62,584 bases of DNA from Oxobacter pfennigii. Its GTDB lineage: Bacteria; Bacillota; Clostridia; Clostridiales; Oxobacteraceae. Shown here piece after piece: positions 45,968 to 55,672 of the stretch (positions within the stretch are counted from its first letter, which is position 1; each line of letters begins with the position of its first letter). The DNA is taken from the NCBI RefSeq assembly GCF_001317355.1, contig NZ_LKET01000045.1, forward strand, positions 1 to 62,584, given 5' to 3'. The position numbers and the translations under genes are program-made. The notes under the pieces were generated by a model, which worked only from the letters and a program-made list of their open reading frames with translations, was not told where the DNA came from and did no database searches.

Positions 45968-46441
45968 ATGCCAGCAGGCAGACCAAGAAAATATAAAACA
46001 GCAAAGGCAATAGAAAAAGCAATAGAATATTATTTTGACAGTATAACCAAAACAGAATTAGCTTTTGAGAATATCCTTACAGGCTACGAAGATGAAGAAA
46101 AAACAAAGCCTATATATAACAAAATACCTTTGCTTAATAATGCCGGCGAACAGATAAAAACAACTATTTATTTTGAAAATCCCTCCATATTAGGAATGTG
46201 CGCGCATATGGGAATAGACAGAGCTACACTGCTAAGGTATGAGCAGGAGCAAGAATATTGCAACACAATAAAAAAAGCCAAAGAAAAAATAGAGAAATAC
46301 CTCGAAGAAAAGCTATATAGGCACGAGCAGGTAACGGGCATTATATTTAATCTTAAGAATAACTTTGGATGGAAAGATAAGACGGAAGTGGAACAAAATA
46401 TATCTGGAGACATAAACGTAAACATAAAAGTAGTAGAGTAG
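45968..46441 (+). CDS. terS: Terminase small subunit
   Basis: 157 residues. AGRPRKYKTAKAIEKAIEYY at the start and a helix-turn-helix-like ILGMCAHMGIDRATLLRYEQ (about residues 78-97), with KNNFGWKDKTEVEQNISGD near the end, match small terminases that recognise phage DNA for packaging. I choose the ATG at 45968 since GGAGGT lies 9 bases upstream; a GTG at 45959 abuts that site. The large subunit follows after 46 bases. Confidence 0.85.
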   Translation: MPAGRPRKYKTAKAIEKAIEYYFDSITKTELAFENILTGYEDEEKTKPIYNKIPLLNNAGEQIKTTIYFENPSILGMCAHMGIDRATLLRYEQEQEYCNTIKKAKEKIEKYLEEKLYRHEQVTGIIFNLKNNFGWKDKTEVEQNISGDINVNIKVVE

Positions 46442-46487
46442 ATTGCGCAAAAGGATTGTTTAGTGCAAAGTATAAAGGGTTGATGTT

Positions 46488-47867
46488 ATGGACTTAAACC
46501 TAGAGATTACAAAGCCTCAGGAGGCATTTATAAACGCAAAAGAGGACGAGGTATTGTACGGAGGTGCAGCAGGTGGGGGTAAAAGCTACGGGCAGCTTAT
46601 AGATGCTCTATTATATGCCCTTAAATATAAAAGCAGCAGACAACTAATATTAAGGCGTACATTCCCTGAGCTTGATAGGTCGCTTATTATTACCAGTTTA
46701 GACTTATACCCTCAAAGCGTGGCTAAATATAATCAGTCTAAGCATATATGGCAGTTTAACAATAAGTCCATTATAGAGTTTGGCTACTGTGACAATGAGG
46801 CCGATGTAACAAAATATCAATCAGCAGAGTATGACGTAATCAGATTCGATGAGCTTACTCATTTTACCGAGTATCAATATACCTATTTATTGTCCCGCCT
46901 TAGAGGGGCAAACAATAACCCTAAGCAGGTCAAGAGCACAACCAACCCGGGCGGAGTAGGGCATGTATGGGTTAAGGGAAGGTTTATTGATAACCACATA
47001 CCAAAGCAGACATTTAAGATAGGCAACAATACAGGGGTGTTTATTCCTGCAAAGGTGCAGGATAATAAGTTTTTAATGGAGGCAGACCCAGAGTATATTA
47101 AAAGATTGGAGCAATTGCCGGAGGCAGATAAAAAGGCATTATTAGAGGGCAATTGGGATATATTCGAGGGGATATATTTTACAGAGTACAACCGAGATAT
47201 CCATGTAATAGAGCCTTTTATTATACCTGACCATTGGCATAGGTTTACTGCAAAGGACTATGGATTAGACATGCTTGCACAGCTATGGTTTACCATAGAC
47301 ACCTACAACAATGTATATGCCTATAAAGAGCTGCATGAGAGCGATTTAATCGTCTCAGAGGCCGCTAGACGCATTAAAGAGGTAAACGGGGATGATAAGA
47401 TACTTGCTAAGTATGCTCCGCCTGATTTGGATAATAGGCAAAAAGATACAGGCAAAAGCATCTTCGATATATTTCGGGAGCATGGAGAGTATTTGATTAA
47501 AGCAGACAATAGGCGCGTAGATGGCTGGATGGCAGTTAAAGAGTGGATTAAGCCATATGAGACAAGAGACATAGTGACAGGACAGCCAGTCATAACAAGC
47601 CGGCTAAAGATATTCAGCAATTGCGTAAACCTTACCCGCTGTCTTCCCCAGGTGCAGCGGGACGAAAAGAACCCCAATGATGTAGCCACAGAGCCGCACG
47701 AGCTTACGCATATAGTAGATGCTTTAAGATACTTCTGTATTATGCGTCAAAGGCCATCAGCAGAGCCTAAAAAGCTGCAGGATGATTTCTTCAACCGGGG
47801 TGACAGGCGAGATGTAAATATTACGGGTGGTGAGCCAGATATGTCTTACATCAATTACGGTGCATAA
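46488..47867 (+). CDS. terL: Terminase large subunit
   Basis: 459 residues. The ATPase domain has Walker A LYGGAAGGGKSYGQL (about residues 23-37), an RRTFPELDRSL block and Walker B-like YDVIRFDELTHF. The nuclease domain has acidic clusters (TAKDYGLDMLAQLW, KYAPPDLDNRQKDTG). It packages DNA into proheads. The coding sequence appears complete. In intact phages a portal gene normally follows; here a short frame and then an IS110 element follow. Confidence 0.92.
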   Translation: MDLNLEITKPQEAFINAKEDEVLYGGAAGGGKSYGQLIDALLYALKYKSSRQLILRRTFPELDRSLIITSLDLYPQSVAKYNQSKHIWQFNNKSIIEFGYCDNEADVTKYQSAEYDVIRFDELTHFTEYQYTYLLSRLRGANNNPKQVKSTTNPGGVGHVWVKGRFIDNHIPKQTFKIGNNTGVFIPAKVQDNKFLMEADPEYIKRLEQLPEADKKALLEGNWDIFEGIYFTEYNRDIHVIEPFIIPDHWHRFTAKDYGLDMLAQLWFTIDTYNNVYAYKELHESDLIVSEAARRIKEVNGDDKILAKYAPPDLDNRQKDTGKSIFDIFREHGEYLIKADNRRVDGWMAVKEWIKPYETRDIVTGQPVITSRLKIFSNCVNLTRCLPQVQRDEKNPNDVATEPHELTHIVDALRYFCIMRQRPSAEPKKLQDDFFNRGDRRDVNITGGEPDMSYINYGA

Positions 47868-48095
47868 TATACAGTTTATAGGCTGTATAAATATAAAATA
47901 AAACGTATAAAACCTGTATAAAAAAGTTATAAAAACATAAAAAGTATCAAAAATTACGTAGGTTATACTTTTAAAAAGCCTAAAATAGATAAAATTGGGC
48001 TTATTTTTATGCAAAGATTTCATAAAAGAGATATTTAACGAAGAGTATTAAAGGGATTAGGTACGAAAGAACTAACAGGTATTTTAGGAGCAATT
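47868..48095. other. AT-rich spacer after terL
   Basis: 228 bases of very AT-rich sequence with repeated TATAAAA-like words (GTATAAATATAAAATAAAAC, then CGTATAAAACC and TGTATAAAAAA). A weak hairpin AAGCC / GGGCTT (about 47976-48000) with T runs may terminate terL. Confidence 0.45.
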
Positions 48096-48215
48096 ATGAA
48101 ATTCCAATCAGACATAAATATTCTTGATGAAAGGTTGCGGTTTTTTATGGCCAAACTTCCTCAAGAAGACCATCTTCAAAGACAAGAAGAAATGTATCCA
48201 AACAGGGCCTTTTAA
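48096..48215 (+). CDS. Short frame between terL and IS110
   Basis: 39 residues, MKFQSDINILDERLRFFMAK to YPNRAF, with a decent ribosome site (TTAGGAG). Not recognised. It could be a small phage gene or the truncated start of a lost portal or other structural gene. Confidence 0.4.
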   Translation: MKFQSDINILDERLRFFMAKLPQEDHLQRQEEMYPNRAF

Positions 48216-48363
48216 ATAGGGCCCCTTTAATTTTACATAAAAGAAAGACTAACTATTAAAAGTCAAGCCCGTAAATGAGGAGGAATGCAAAAAACAGATG
48301 CTTCAAAAAAGGTATAGCAAAGCAGACGTCTGCTAAGACGCCACTCAAGCTATCGTGAGAAAA

Positions 48364-49539
48364 TCAGGCTGCCGGACGATAAGGTTTTCCGGATTTCTCC
48401 AAGGCATAGATGAGCCGTACCAGTTTCTTGGCAGTGTGGGAAATAGCAACATTGTAGTGCTTGCCTTCTGAGCGTTTTTTTGCAAGATAGGCAGAAAAGG
48501 TTGTATCCCAATGGCAAACGTATTTGGTGGCGTTAAAGATGGCAAACCGCAGATACCTGGAACCGCGCTTCTCCATATGGGCATAGCAGTTGGTAAGCTG
48601 TCCGGATTGGTATGTAGAGGGTGAAAGACCGGCGTAAGCCAGGATTTTGTCCGGAGAATCAAACCGTGAGAAGTCTCCTACTTCGGCCAGAATCATAGCC
48701 CCCATTCTAGTGCTGATGCCCGGAATCGTGGTAATAGGCGAATCAAGCTCGTCCATAATGCGTTGGATGGCGGACTCGATTTCTTCAATCTCAGCATCCA
48801 ATTCACGGATGAGGCGAATCGTATGTCGGAGTTCCAAAGACTTTGCCGGCATCACGGAACCGATGGAGACTTTTGCGGCCTCCCGGATAGATAAGGCAGT
48901 ATCCCGGCTGTAACGGCCTTTTGAAGCGTCATGGAGAACGGATTTCAAATGTGTCAGATGCGCCTGAGCAATCTGCTTTGCTCCGGGAAACTCGTCGAGC
49001 AGCGCATAAACAGAGGTCATATGGAGCGTTGTTACCAGCTTCTCCAACTCTGGGAACAGGATACACACCAATCTGGAAATAGATTGCTTGAGTTTGGCCC
49101 GCTCACGAACCTTGTCAAAACGGTATCTTGTGAGTGACTTTAGTTCCTCGTTGTGATAAACTGTGTCTGTGTAGGGCTTGAGGCCCACATCAGACATGAG
49201 CATAGCTGCAATCGTTCGAGCATCGACACGGTCGGTCTTTGTCTTTCTGAGGCTGAGACTTTTCCGATACAAGTTGGTGTGCAAGGGATTTAGGACATAG
49301 GTGGGAAGACCGTTGTCAAGAAGAAACCCGAGAATGTTGTAGCTGTAGTGTCCGGTTGCCTCAAGTCCTACTTTTATTTTGTCTTGAGTTGTGGAGCAAG
49401 CCTGAATCTTTTGTATCAGGCAGTGGAAACCCTCCATATTGTTGGGAATGGTAAAAACATCCTCTAGGACTTCACCTTCCGAGTTGATGATGAAGCAGTC
49501 GTGCTTGTCCTTAGCGACATCAATTCCAACACAAATCAT
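48364..49539 (-). CDS. IS110-family transposase (DEDD recombinase)
   Basis: 391 residues, apparently intact. The N-terminal RuvC-like domain shows CVGIDVAKDKHDCF (first Asp), GLEATGHYSYNI (Glu) and KTDRVDARTIA (the two later Asp). The C-terminal domain has TTIPGISTRMGAMILAEVGD and AGLSPSTYQSG, where the catalytic Ser of IS110 recombinases lies. These enzymes use a bridge RNA made from their non-coding end to choose target and donor. ATG at 49539 behind GGAGGT. Confidence 0.93.
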   Translation of the reverse strand: MICVGIDVAKDKHDCFIINSEGEVLEDVFTIPNNMEGFHCLIQKIQACSTTQDKIKVGLEATGHYSYNILGFLLDNGLPTYVLNPLHTNLYRKSLSLRKTKTDRVDARTIAAMLMSDVGLKPYTDTVYHNEELKSLTRYRFDKVRERAKLKQSISRLVCILFPELEKLVTTLHMTSVYALLDEFPGAKQIAQAHLTHLKSVLHDASKGRYSRDTALSIREAAKVSIGSVMPAKSLELRHTIRLIRELDAEIEEIESAIQRIMDELDSPITTIPGISTRMGAMILAEVGDFSRFDSPDKILAYAGLSPSTYQSGQLTNCYAHMEKRGSRYLRFAIFNATKYVCHWDTTFSAYLAKKRSEGKHYNVAISHTAKKLVRLIYALEKSGKPYRPAA

Positions 49540-49544
49540 AGTAA

Positions 49545-49735
49545 AAACCTCCGACGGTATATATTCGATGCTGCTTTGTCCACAGAACACTTTGCTCTTG
49601 TAACCTTGTTCTAAATAAACCGTCTGGCGGTATCTAACTGATTAACAATACTGCAAAGGGCTGTGGTTGGAGCCTTTCTTGAACCATCTTGTGGTAGGAG
49701 GAAAATACCAATCCACAGCATCCCTTACAGTGTAT
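49545..49735 (-). ncRNA. Candidate IS110 bridge RNA
   Basis: The non-coding end upstream of the transposase, read leftward. It has a long stem, GCTGTGGATTGG with CCAACCACAGC (plus-strand 49708-49719 and 49660-49670, one bulged A), enclosing a 37-base loop, and a further hairpin ACCG / CGGT (49619-49631). TGTGATACACT near 49738-49728 could be an extended -10 box for its start. Size, position and multi-loop form fit the bridge RNA known from IS621. The loops that bind target and donor were not resolved here. Confidence 0.6.
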
Positions 49736-49796
49736 CACATTGCCCTTGGAGAGGGGCTCTAATAACTACTACTCTATAATACAAGGAGGAAACACT

Positions 49797-51281
49797 ATGG
49801 CAACATATACAAGCGAACAATATTTAAAAGCAAAGGACTCGCTAAGAGATAGTAAGGGCAATTTACCGTCAGGTTGGGGCCTTGCCGTCGATAAGATATT
49901 GGCAGACCCAACATATAAGGCTCCTTCATCCGGGAGCGATTCAAGCAAAATAACATATGGTTCCGGTGGGAATTACACTGTAGATTCCGGTAAAAGTAAA
50001 ACCACCAAGGACAGCAAAGGCAGCACAATAAGCAGTGAAGTAGCACAGGGCAGAGTAATCTTGACTGACGGTAACGGGAATACGACCAATCTTCCCGCGA
50101 GCGATTCATCAGGGATAAATAACCTTATATCAAAAGGCTGGAAAGTGTCAAGCCAATACGGTGTATATATGGACGGCAGCACAACAAACGGCGGCGGTTC
50201 ATCCGGTGGAGGATATAGCAGTTCACAAGGCTCAATATTAACCCCTAATGTATCGGGAACTACTTCTTATGATAACTATATTCAACAGCTTAAAGACGCT
50301 CAAATAAAGGCAGGAATAGCCGCACTGGACAAAAGCAGGTCTAATGCCCTTGCAAATATATCGTCACAAAGGGCAGACGTGGCACCGAGGTATTACGATT
50401 CAAGGAACCAACTATCTACACAATCACAACTTTCCGCTAAAAACTTTGCTGAATATATGGCGCAGAGAGGCACAAGCGCAGGAGCAGGAGCACAGGCAAG
50501 CTTATTAAACAATCTAGGCTTGCAGAACAGCATGACAGACTTACAAAATGCACAGAACAGAGAATATGCTGACTTAGATACTCAAAAGACGTTAGCAAAC
50601 AATGCCTATCAATATGACGTAGCAGCTGTAAAGTCAGGAGCAGAGGCCCAGGCAATGGAACAAATGATTGCGGCACAGCAGCAGGCAGCAGCACAGGCAT
50701 TGGAGCAGCAGAGGTATCAACAGCAGTTAGCATTATCACAAAGGCAGTGGGAAGCACAGCAACAGCAGCAGTCTCTTGAAAATCAATTCAAACAGACACA
50801 GTGGGAAAACACTCTTGCACAACAGGAGTTTTCCAACTACATGGCACAACAAGAATTGGAGTTAGCAAGGCAGAAGGCAGCGAATACAAGCAGTGGCAGC
50901 TCACAAAAGCAAACGACACCGCAACAGATGTTAGATTATTATGAGCAGTTATGGAAATTAACCGGAACCGTTCCAACTACAACGGTTAATCAATTTGTTC
51001 CTGGAGGGGAGAGAATGGGAATAGCTGGTGCGCCGCAGGCAAGGTATTCAGATAGCGTTCAGCAGGTGCAGCAGAGTTTAATTCCGGGAGTAACCCCAGG
51101 GAGTCCATACCCGTTAAGTGAGTCAATACGTAATAGTAATTATAATGCTGCTTTGAACAAAGCAATGGAAATGATGAGTGTTGGTACCAATCCGGAAATG
51201 GTAAAAGCGTATGTATCAGGCTCCAATATATCCAGTCAAGAGGCGGCAAATATACTTAACATTTTAGGTATCCCAAGGTAA
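49797..51281 (+). CDS. Gln/Ala-rich putative internal virion protein
   Basis: 494 residues. The N-terminal third is Ser/Gly-rich (GSGGNYTVDSG, GGGSSGGGYSSSQ). The middle (about residues 160-370) is a long helical, Gln/Ala-rich coiled-coil region with KSRSNALANISSQRADVAPR and QQQAAAQALEQQRYQQQLAL. Similar low-complexity helical proteins occur in phages as internal virion or DNA-ejection proteins. The ATG at 49797 follows AAGGAGG; a frame opening at 49740 would begin in the IS border. Identification is by composition and position, not by a firm motif. Confidence 0.55.
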   Translation: MATYTSEQYLKAKDSLRDSKGNLPSGWGLAVDKILADPTYKAPSSGSDSSKITYGSGGNYTVDSGKSKTTKDSKGSTISSEVAQGRVILTDGNGNTTNLPASDSSGINNLISKGWKVSSQYGVYMDGSTTNGGGSSGGGYSSSQGSILTPNVSGTTSYDNYIQQLKDAQIKAGIAALDKSRSNALANISSQRADVAPRYYDSRNQLSTQSQLSAKNFAEYMAQRGTSAGAGAQASLLNNLGLQNSMTDLQNAQNREYADLDTQKTLANNAYQYDVAAVKSGAEAQAMEQMIAAQQQAAAQALEQQRYQQQLALSQRQWEAQQQQQSLENQFKQTQWENTLAQQEFSNYMAQQELELARQKAANTSSGSSQKQTTPQQMLDYYEQLWKLTGTVPTTTVNQFVPGGERMGIAGAPQARYSDSVQQVQQSLIPGVTPGSPYPLSESIRNSNYNAALNKAMEMMSVGTNPEMVKAYVSGSNISSQEAANILNILGIPR

Positions 51282-51294
51282 AGGAGTGGTATAA

Positions 51295-54200
51295 ATGCCT
51301 TATACAGCAGAAGACATTGAAAGAATGAGAAAAGGCATGCAGTTTTCGAGCACACAAACAAGCGGTAAGTATACTGCTGATGATATTGAGTTGTTACGAA
51401 AAGGGCAGAAGCTGCCTACTCCACAGGCACAAGTCGCCCAAAACGTTCCTATGCCGCAAGTACAGGAGTCTCCTAAAATACCGGTGCCGACATCTGCAAA
51501 TGTTAATCAAAATAACGTTAACCCTTTAGGAGCAGGTTTTATGAAGGGTGTGGTTGAATCTAATAAAGGGTTGTTAAGCATACCAAAGTTGGCTTATAAA
51601 GGCGTTTCCACGTTAACCGATTTAGTAACGCCTGATAGTTGGTATAAGCCTGAGAATGATTTGTTATTAAAGGCTCTTGATAAAGGCGTTAAATATTATG
51701 ATACAGCTTCACAGGAGTATGATAAACAGATGCAAGGGGCAGGTATAGGCGAAAATGCGGCTTATAATGTTGCCTCAATGGTACCGCAGGCAATTACTGC
51801 AGCAGTTACAAGTAAAATACCATTGCCTAAATTTGGAACTGTAGGCGGTTTAGTTAGCAATGTTACACAACCAGTAACGCAGGCTGTAACAAATATATTG
51901 CCTAAAACATTGAACCCAGTAGCAAGAAATTTGCTTCCTGTAATGGCTAAAGAGGGCGTAGAAAACACTTTGGTAGGTGCGGGAATTGACTTAGCCGCAG
52001 AAAGAAGCCCATCGGAAATGGCTAGGAATGCACTAGGGAATTTTGGATTTGGGGCCGGATTTGCAGGGCTGCTTAATCTCCCGGGAGCAATAAAGTCCGC
52101 AAAGGCTCTCCCTATTCCTGAAATATCTACTTCTAAAAAAGATATTCCGGATTTAATCCCTAAGACAACACCGGACGCTTCACAGCGAATACCTATGCCA
52201 GATACACCTGGAACGAAGATAGATGCTCCAGAAATAAAGAATTCAGTAATGGCAGAAAATACGGGCATGCCAGGAAGCATACCTTCAAAAAATGCTTTTT
52301 CATTTGAGAAAAGTTTCCCTATGGGTACAGAGGTTCAGTATACTGACCCGTTATCTTTTAAAAATAAAAAAATAACAGGTAAGGTAATAGGCTATAAAAC
52401 CAATCCTATTACTGGAGATTTATTTGCAGAGATAGATACAGGGCTGCCTACTGCTAATGGGAAAGGTAACTATATAGGATATGCTGGATTAGTAAACGAC
52501 ATAGAGGTTTTAAATAATCCACTATCAAAAGTCTCAAATAATACTCCAATAATTACAGAAGGCATAAATATGCCAAGGAAAACCTCATCTTCTATGGATA
52601 TGCCCAATGTAAAGGTTTTAGAAATTGATAGCGACGCCCCTATTCATGACAAGGCAAATAAGGAACGCGGTTTTTCAAAGAATGTAAGGACCGACTTGAA
52701 CATGGAAGATGAGATAAGAAAGAACTTTGATAGTGATCCTCTTTTTTATGAACAACTTGCAAACGAAACTACCCTTGATAAAGCACAGGTCATCTTTAAC
52801 AGAGGCTATGATTTTGCAAGAAGTTACTGGATGGACACATCAAGAAAGTTTGACCCTTCCGACGTGCCACTGTCCCGGATGATAGCGAACGAAGCCATAA
52901 GACAAGGTGATACTGCTTTTGCAAGGGATGTTATCACAACTACAGCCGAAAGACTAACACAGGCAGGGCAGTTTTCACAGGCCGCAAAGATATTAAGGGA
53001 TAGTGACCCAGGGACATTCGATATATTCCTGCAGAAACAGATTAACAAACTCAACATTGAAGGTGCGAAGCAGTACGGCAAGAAGTGGAACAATATACAG
53101 TTGACTGATGGAGAATTAAACCTTATAAGTGGCATGGCAAACCTTGATGATGCAGGCAAAGAAAAGATGATGGAAAGTATTTACGATAGGATAAATAAAC
53201 AAATACCATCGACTATTACAGAAAAAGTAGACGCATGGCGAAGAATGGCTATGTTGCTCAATCCAAGAACGCATTTAAAAAATGTAACTGGCAATATAAT
53301 AATGATGGCCATGCGAAAAGCTTCTGACACCGGAGCCGCAGCGCTCGAAAAGCTTGCCGGGCTAAAACCTGGAGAAAGAACAAAATCTTTCTTATGGAGC
53401 AGAAATAAAAATATAGTTGATATGGTTAATGCTGATTGGAATGCAAGTAAAGCCGATTTATTGGGTGAAGGGCGATATGACATAGGCAGTCTTAATTTTA
53501 TGAACAAGAATAAACCTATATTTAACAAAGGGTTTGCTACTAAAATTGCAGAAAAGGTATTAGGAAAAGAGTTTGATAAAGGGATACTTGAAGCTGTAAA
53601 CCAATTCAGTAAAGATGCTTTAAATGCTGGTGATGTACCTTTTTTAGAAAGAGCTTACAAAGATTCTCTAGGTCAATATATGCAAGCAAATAAACTAACG
53701 CAAGTAACGAATCAGGCAAAAGAATATGCTACACGCAGAGCCTATGAAGCAACATTTAAACAAGTCAATATACTAAATGATTTTATAAATAAAGCCAAGA
53801 AGCTAAAAGGAATTGGACTACTTGTCGAAGCTGTATTCCCGTTTAGTAAAACACCAACCAATATAACAATGAGGGCTATAGAATATTCGCCAGTAGGTTT
53901 AATAAAGGCACTTTATAGCAAAGCAGCTGGAAAAACTACTGCTGATGTAATCGAAGATTTAGCAAAAGGTATGACAGGAACTGCTGTGGCTGCTCTTGGA
54001 TTTCTATTAGCTTCTCTTGGATGGGCTAGAAGTGGAAGAAGTAATAGTAAAAACGCAGAGGCAATATTAAGCCAAGCAGGAGAACAGCCTTATAGTATAA
54101 TCACCCCACATGGGAGCTATACTTTTGATTGGGCGCAGCCTACAGCTTCTACATTTGCATTGGGAGTAACTTTCTTTGAAGAATTAGACAAATATGATGA

Positions 54201-54903
54201 AATAAATATAGAAAGTATTACTAACGCAATAGCTGCAGGCGGAGATACAATATTCAATATGTCAATGCTACAAAATATTAAAGAATTACTTGGTGGCGGT
54301 TATGGGAGCCCTACAGAAAAAATAATGGGACTGCCGGTGACATATATTGAACAAACCTTTCCTGCTATCTTAGGGCAGACAGCCAGGACTGTAGACGATA
54401 CAAGAAGAAGCACATATGACCCTGATCCTTTAAAAGCATTTACTAATGAATTAAAAGCTAAAACTCCTGGATTATCAAAAACCCTTGAGCCTAGACTTGA
54501 TATATTTGGCAATGAGCAAAGGCAAGGAGGGGCATTTCAACAGTTTGTAAATCCTGGGTACTATAAAGAAAAATCTACGGATATAGTTACAAATGAGCTT
54601 GCTAGGATCTATAAAAGCACAAAGGAAACAAGTTTATTACCTAAATTGGCACCTTATAAGTTTACTTCCGGAGGCAAAGAGATTAAATTAACTGCTCAAG
54701 AAGTTACGCAATTTCAAAGGACCATGGGGCAAAAAAACTATACAGAAATAAACAGGCTTATTAATTCAGGACAGTATAAATACATGAACGACAGCGACAA
54801 AGCAAAAGTATTAAGAAAGATAGTGGATAGCAATTACGATTATGCAAAGCAGGAAGTATTACAACAAAAGAATATATTGCCAAAATTGTCAATACAAAGG
54901 TAA
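51295..54903 (+). CDS. Very large phage protein, possible virion or ejection protein
   Basis: 1202 residues, the largest gene of the element. The N-terminus has two copies of YTAEDIERMRKG / YTADDIELLRKG (residues 3-14 and 24-35). A Pro-rich linker, a hydrophobic glycine-rich area (about 155-265), a long helical region with DAWRRMAMLLNPRTHLKNVT and a hydrophobic helix TAVAALGFLLASLGWARSG follow. I see no enzyme motif. Large multi-region proteins next to a Gln-rich partner are often injected or internal virion proteins, or polyvalent proteins of phage-like elements. Starts 14 bases after the previous gene behind AAAGGAGTGG. Confidence 0.6.
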   Translation: MPYTAEDIERMRKGMQFSSTQTSGKYTADDIELLRKGQKLPTPQAQVAQNVPMPQVQESPKIPVPTSANVNQNNVNPLGAGFMKGVVESNKGLLSIPKLAYKGVSTLTDLVTPDSWYKPENDLLLKALDKGVKYYDTASQEYDKQMQGAGIGENAAYNVASMVPQAITAAVTSKIPLPKFGTVGGLVSNVTQPVTQAVTNILPKTLNPVARNLLPVMAKEGVENTLVGAGIDLAAERSPSEMARNALGNFGFGAGFAGLLNLPGAIKSAKALPIPEISTSKKDIPDLIPKTTPDASQRIPMPDTPGTKIDAPEIKNSVMAENTGMPGSIPSKNAFSFEKSFPMGTEVQYTDPLSFKNKKITGKVIGYKTNPITGDLFAEIDTGLPTANGKGNYIGYAGLVNDIEVLNNPLSKVSNNTPIITEGINMPRKTSSSMDMPNVKVLEIDSDAPIHDKANKERGFSKNVRTDLNMEDEIRKNFDSDPLFYEQLANETTLDKAQVIFNRGYDFARSYWMDTSRKFDPSDVPLSRMIANEAIRQGDTAFARDVITTTAERLTQAGQFSQAAKILRDSDPGTFDIFLQKQINKLNIEGAKQYGKKWNNIQLTDGELNLISGMANLDDAGKEKMMESIYDRINKQIPSTITEKVDAWRRMAMLLNPRTHLKNVTGNIIMMAMRKASDTGAAALEKLAGLKPGERTKSFLWSRNKNIVDMVNADWNASKADLLGEGRYDIGSLNFMNKNKPIFNKGFATKIAEKVLGKEFDKGILEAVNQFSKDALNAGDVPFLERAYKDSLGQYMQANKLTQVTNQAKEYATRRAYEATFKQVNILNDFINKAKKLKGIGLLVEAVFPFSKTPTNITMRAIEYSPVGLIKALYSKAAGKTTADVIEDLAKGMTGTAVAALGFLLASLGWARSGRSNSKNAEAILSQAGEQPYSIITPHGSYTFDWAQPTASTFALGVTFFEELDKYDEINIESITNAIAAGGDTIFNMSMLQNIKELLGGGYGSPTEKIMGLPVTYIEQTFPAILGQTARTVDDTRRSTYDPDPLKAFTNELKAKTPGLSKTLEPRLDIFGNEQRQGGAFQQFVNPGYYKEKSTDIVTNELARIYKSTKETSLLPKLAPYKFTSGGKEIKLTAQEVTQFQRTMGQKNYTEINRLINSGQYKYMNDSDKAKVLRKIVDSNYDYAKQEVLQQKNILPKLSIQR

Positions 54904-54967
54904 AATAAGGTTAGATTACATCCGTCAAATGTAATCTAACTATTTTATTCATAGGAGATTATCAAAT

Positions 54968-55672
54968 ATGGGTGATATATTCTCTGTATTAGTTGGTTCT
55001 GCTGCGGTATTTATTGGTCTGATAATATTAATGAATATATGGTTGCCGATTATAGATAGGTTGAGAAAAAAAGAAGAAATCAAGATAAACCGCATCACCT
55101 ATATTATTATTGGGGTAGTTTCAATTGTATTCTACGTTATCTATGAGGTATATGAGGCTAGAAAGATTTATGAACCACAACCATTGGATACAATCACATA
55201 TTCAGGTCCATTAAGTATTATTTTTTCAGTTATATATGTTTTTATAATAGGCTTTGTCTTAACATATATAGTAACCTTGTTCATATTATTTGTTTTTAAA
55301 AAAGGTGATAAACATAAAAGTCATATTCACCTTATTTCCCTTTTCGTGGCAATGTTGGCAGTGTTTTGTTATTTTGGCGGAAACAAAAAAATAGATAGTT
55401 GGTTCGCCAGAGATAAGTATATAACCACATATAATGTAAATGTTTCGTCGGAAGAGTTCGAAGATAAAGTTTACAAATTAAAAGCTGACATAAGGGTTAA
55501 TAACGGCAATGTATTTTCATTGGGTGAAAAAGATGTAAGCATTTTAAAAGTTTATTTATCAAATGGCGAGCATTTAATTCCTCAAGACCAAGATAATTAC
55601 GATTTTATTGGGGATAAAAGCATTAGAATAAAAGACCAATACGGTAAGCGATGGCAGGTAGAAATACCGTAA
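54968..55672 (+). CDS. Membrane protein of unknown function
   Basis: 234 residues with four hydrophobic segments (about 5-27, 43-60, 80-110 and 122-139), then a soluble C-terminal domain of about 90 residues beginning TTYNVNVSSEEFEDKVYKLK. Not recognised. AGGAGA precedes the ATG. It follows the large protein and may be a late or accessory gene (for example an envelope-modifying or exclusion protein), but nothing in the sequence shows that. Confidence 0.6.
   Translation: MGDIFSVLVGSAAVFIGLIILMNIWLPIIDRLRKKEEIKINRITYIIIGVVSIVFYVIYEVYEARKIYEPQPLDTITYSGPLSIIFSVIYVFIIGFVLTYIVTLFILFVFKKGDKHKSHIHLISLFVAMLAVFCYFGGNKKIDSWFARDKYITTYNVNVSSEEFEDKVYKLKADIRVNNGNVFSLGEKDVSILKVYLSNGEHLIPQDQDNYDFIGDKSIRIKDQYGKRWQVEIP

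Larger units (their letters stand above)
48300..49740 (-). mobile_element. IS110-family insertion sequence
   Basis: One leftward transposase gene with a roughly 200-base non-coding left end and a short right end. The exact borders are not visible because IS110 group elements lack true terminal inverted repeats and make no clear target duplication. A 14-base palindrome AGCAGACGTCTGCT (48321-48334) lies in the short end. The element separates terL from the next phage genes. Confidence 0.7.

Noticed and set aside
47868-48010. Repeat array (CRISPR-like) after terL
   Set aside because: The TATAAAA-like words are short and irregular, with no constant repeat and spacer lengths. No CRISPR array or cas gene is seen in the window.
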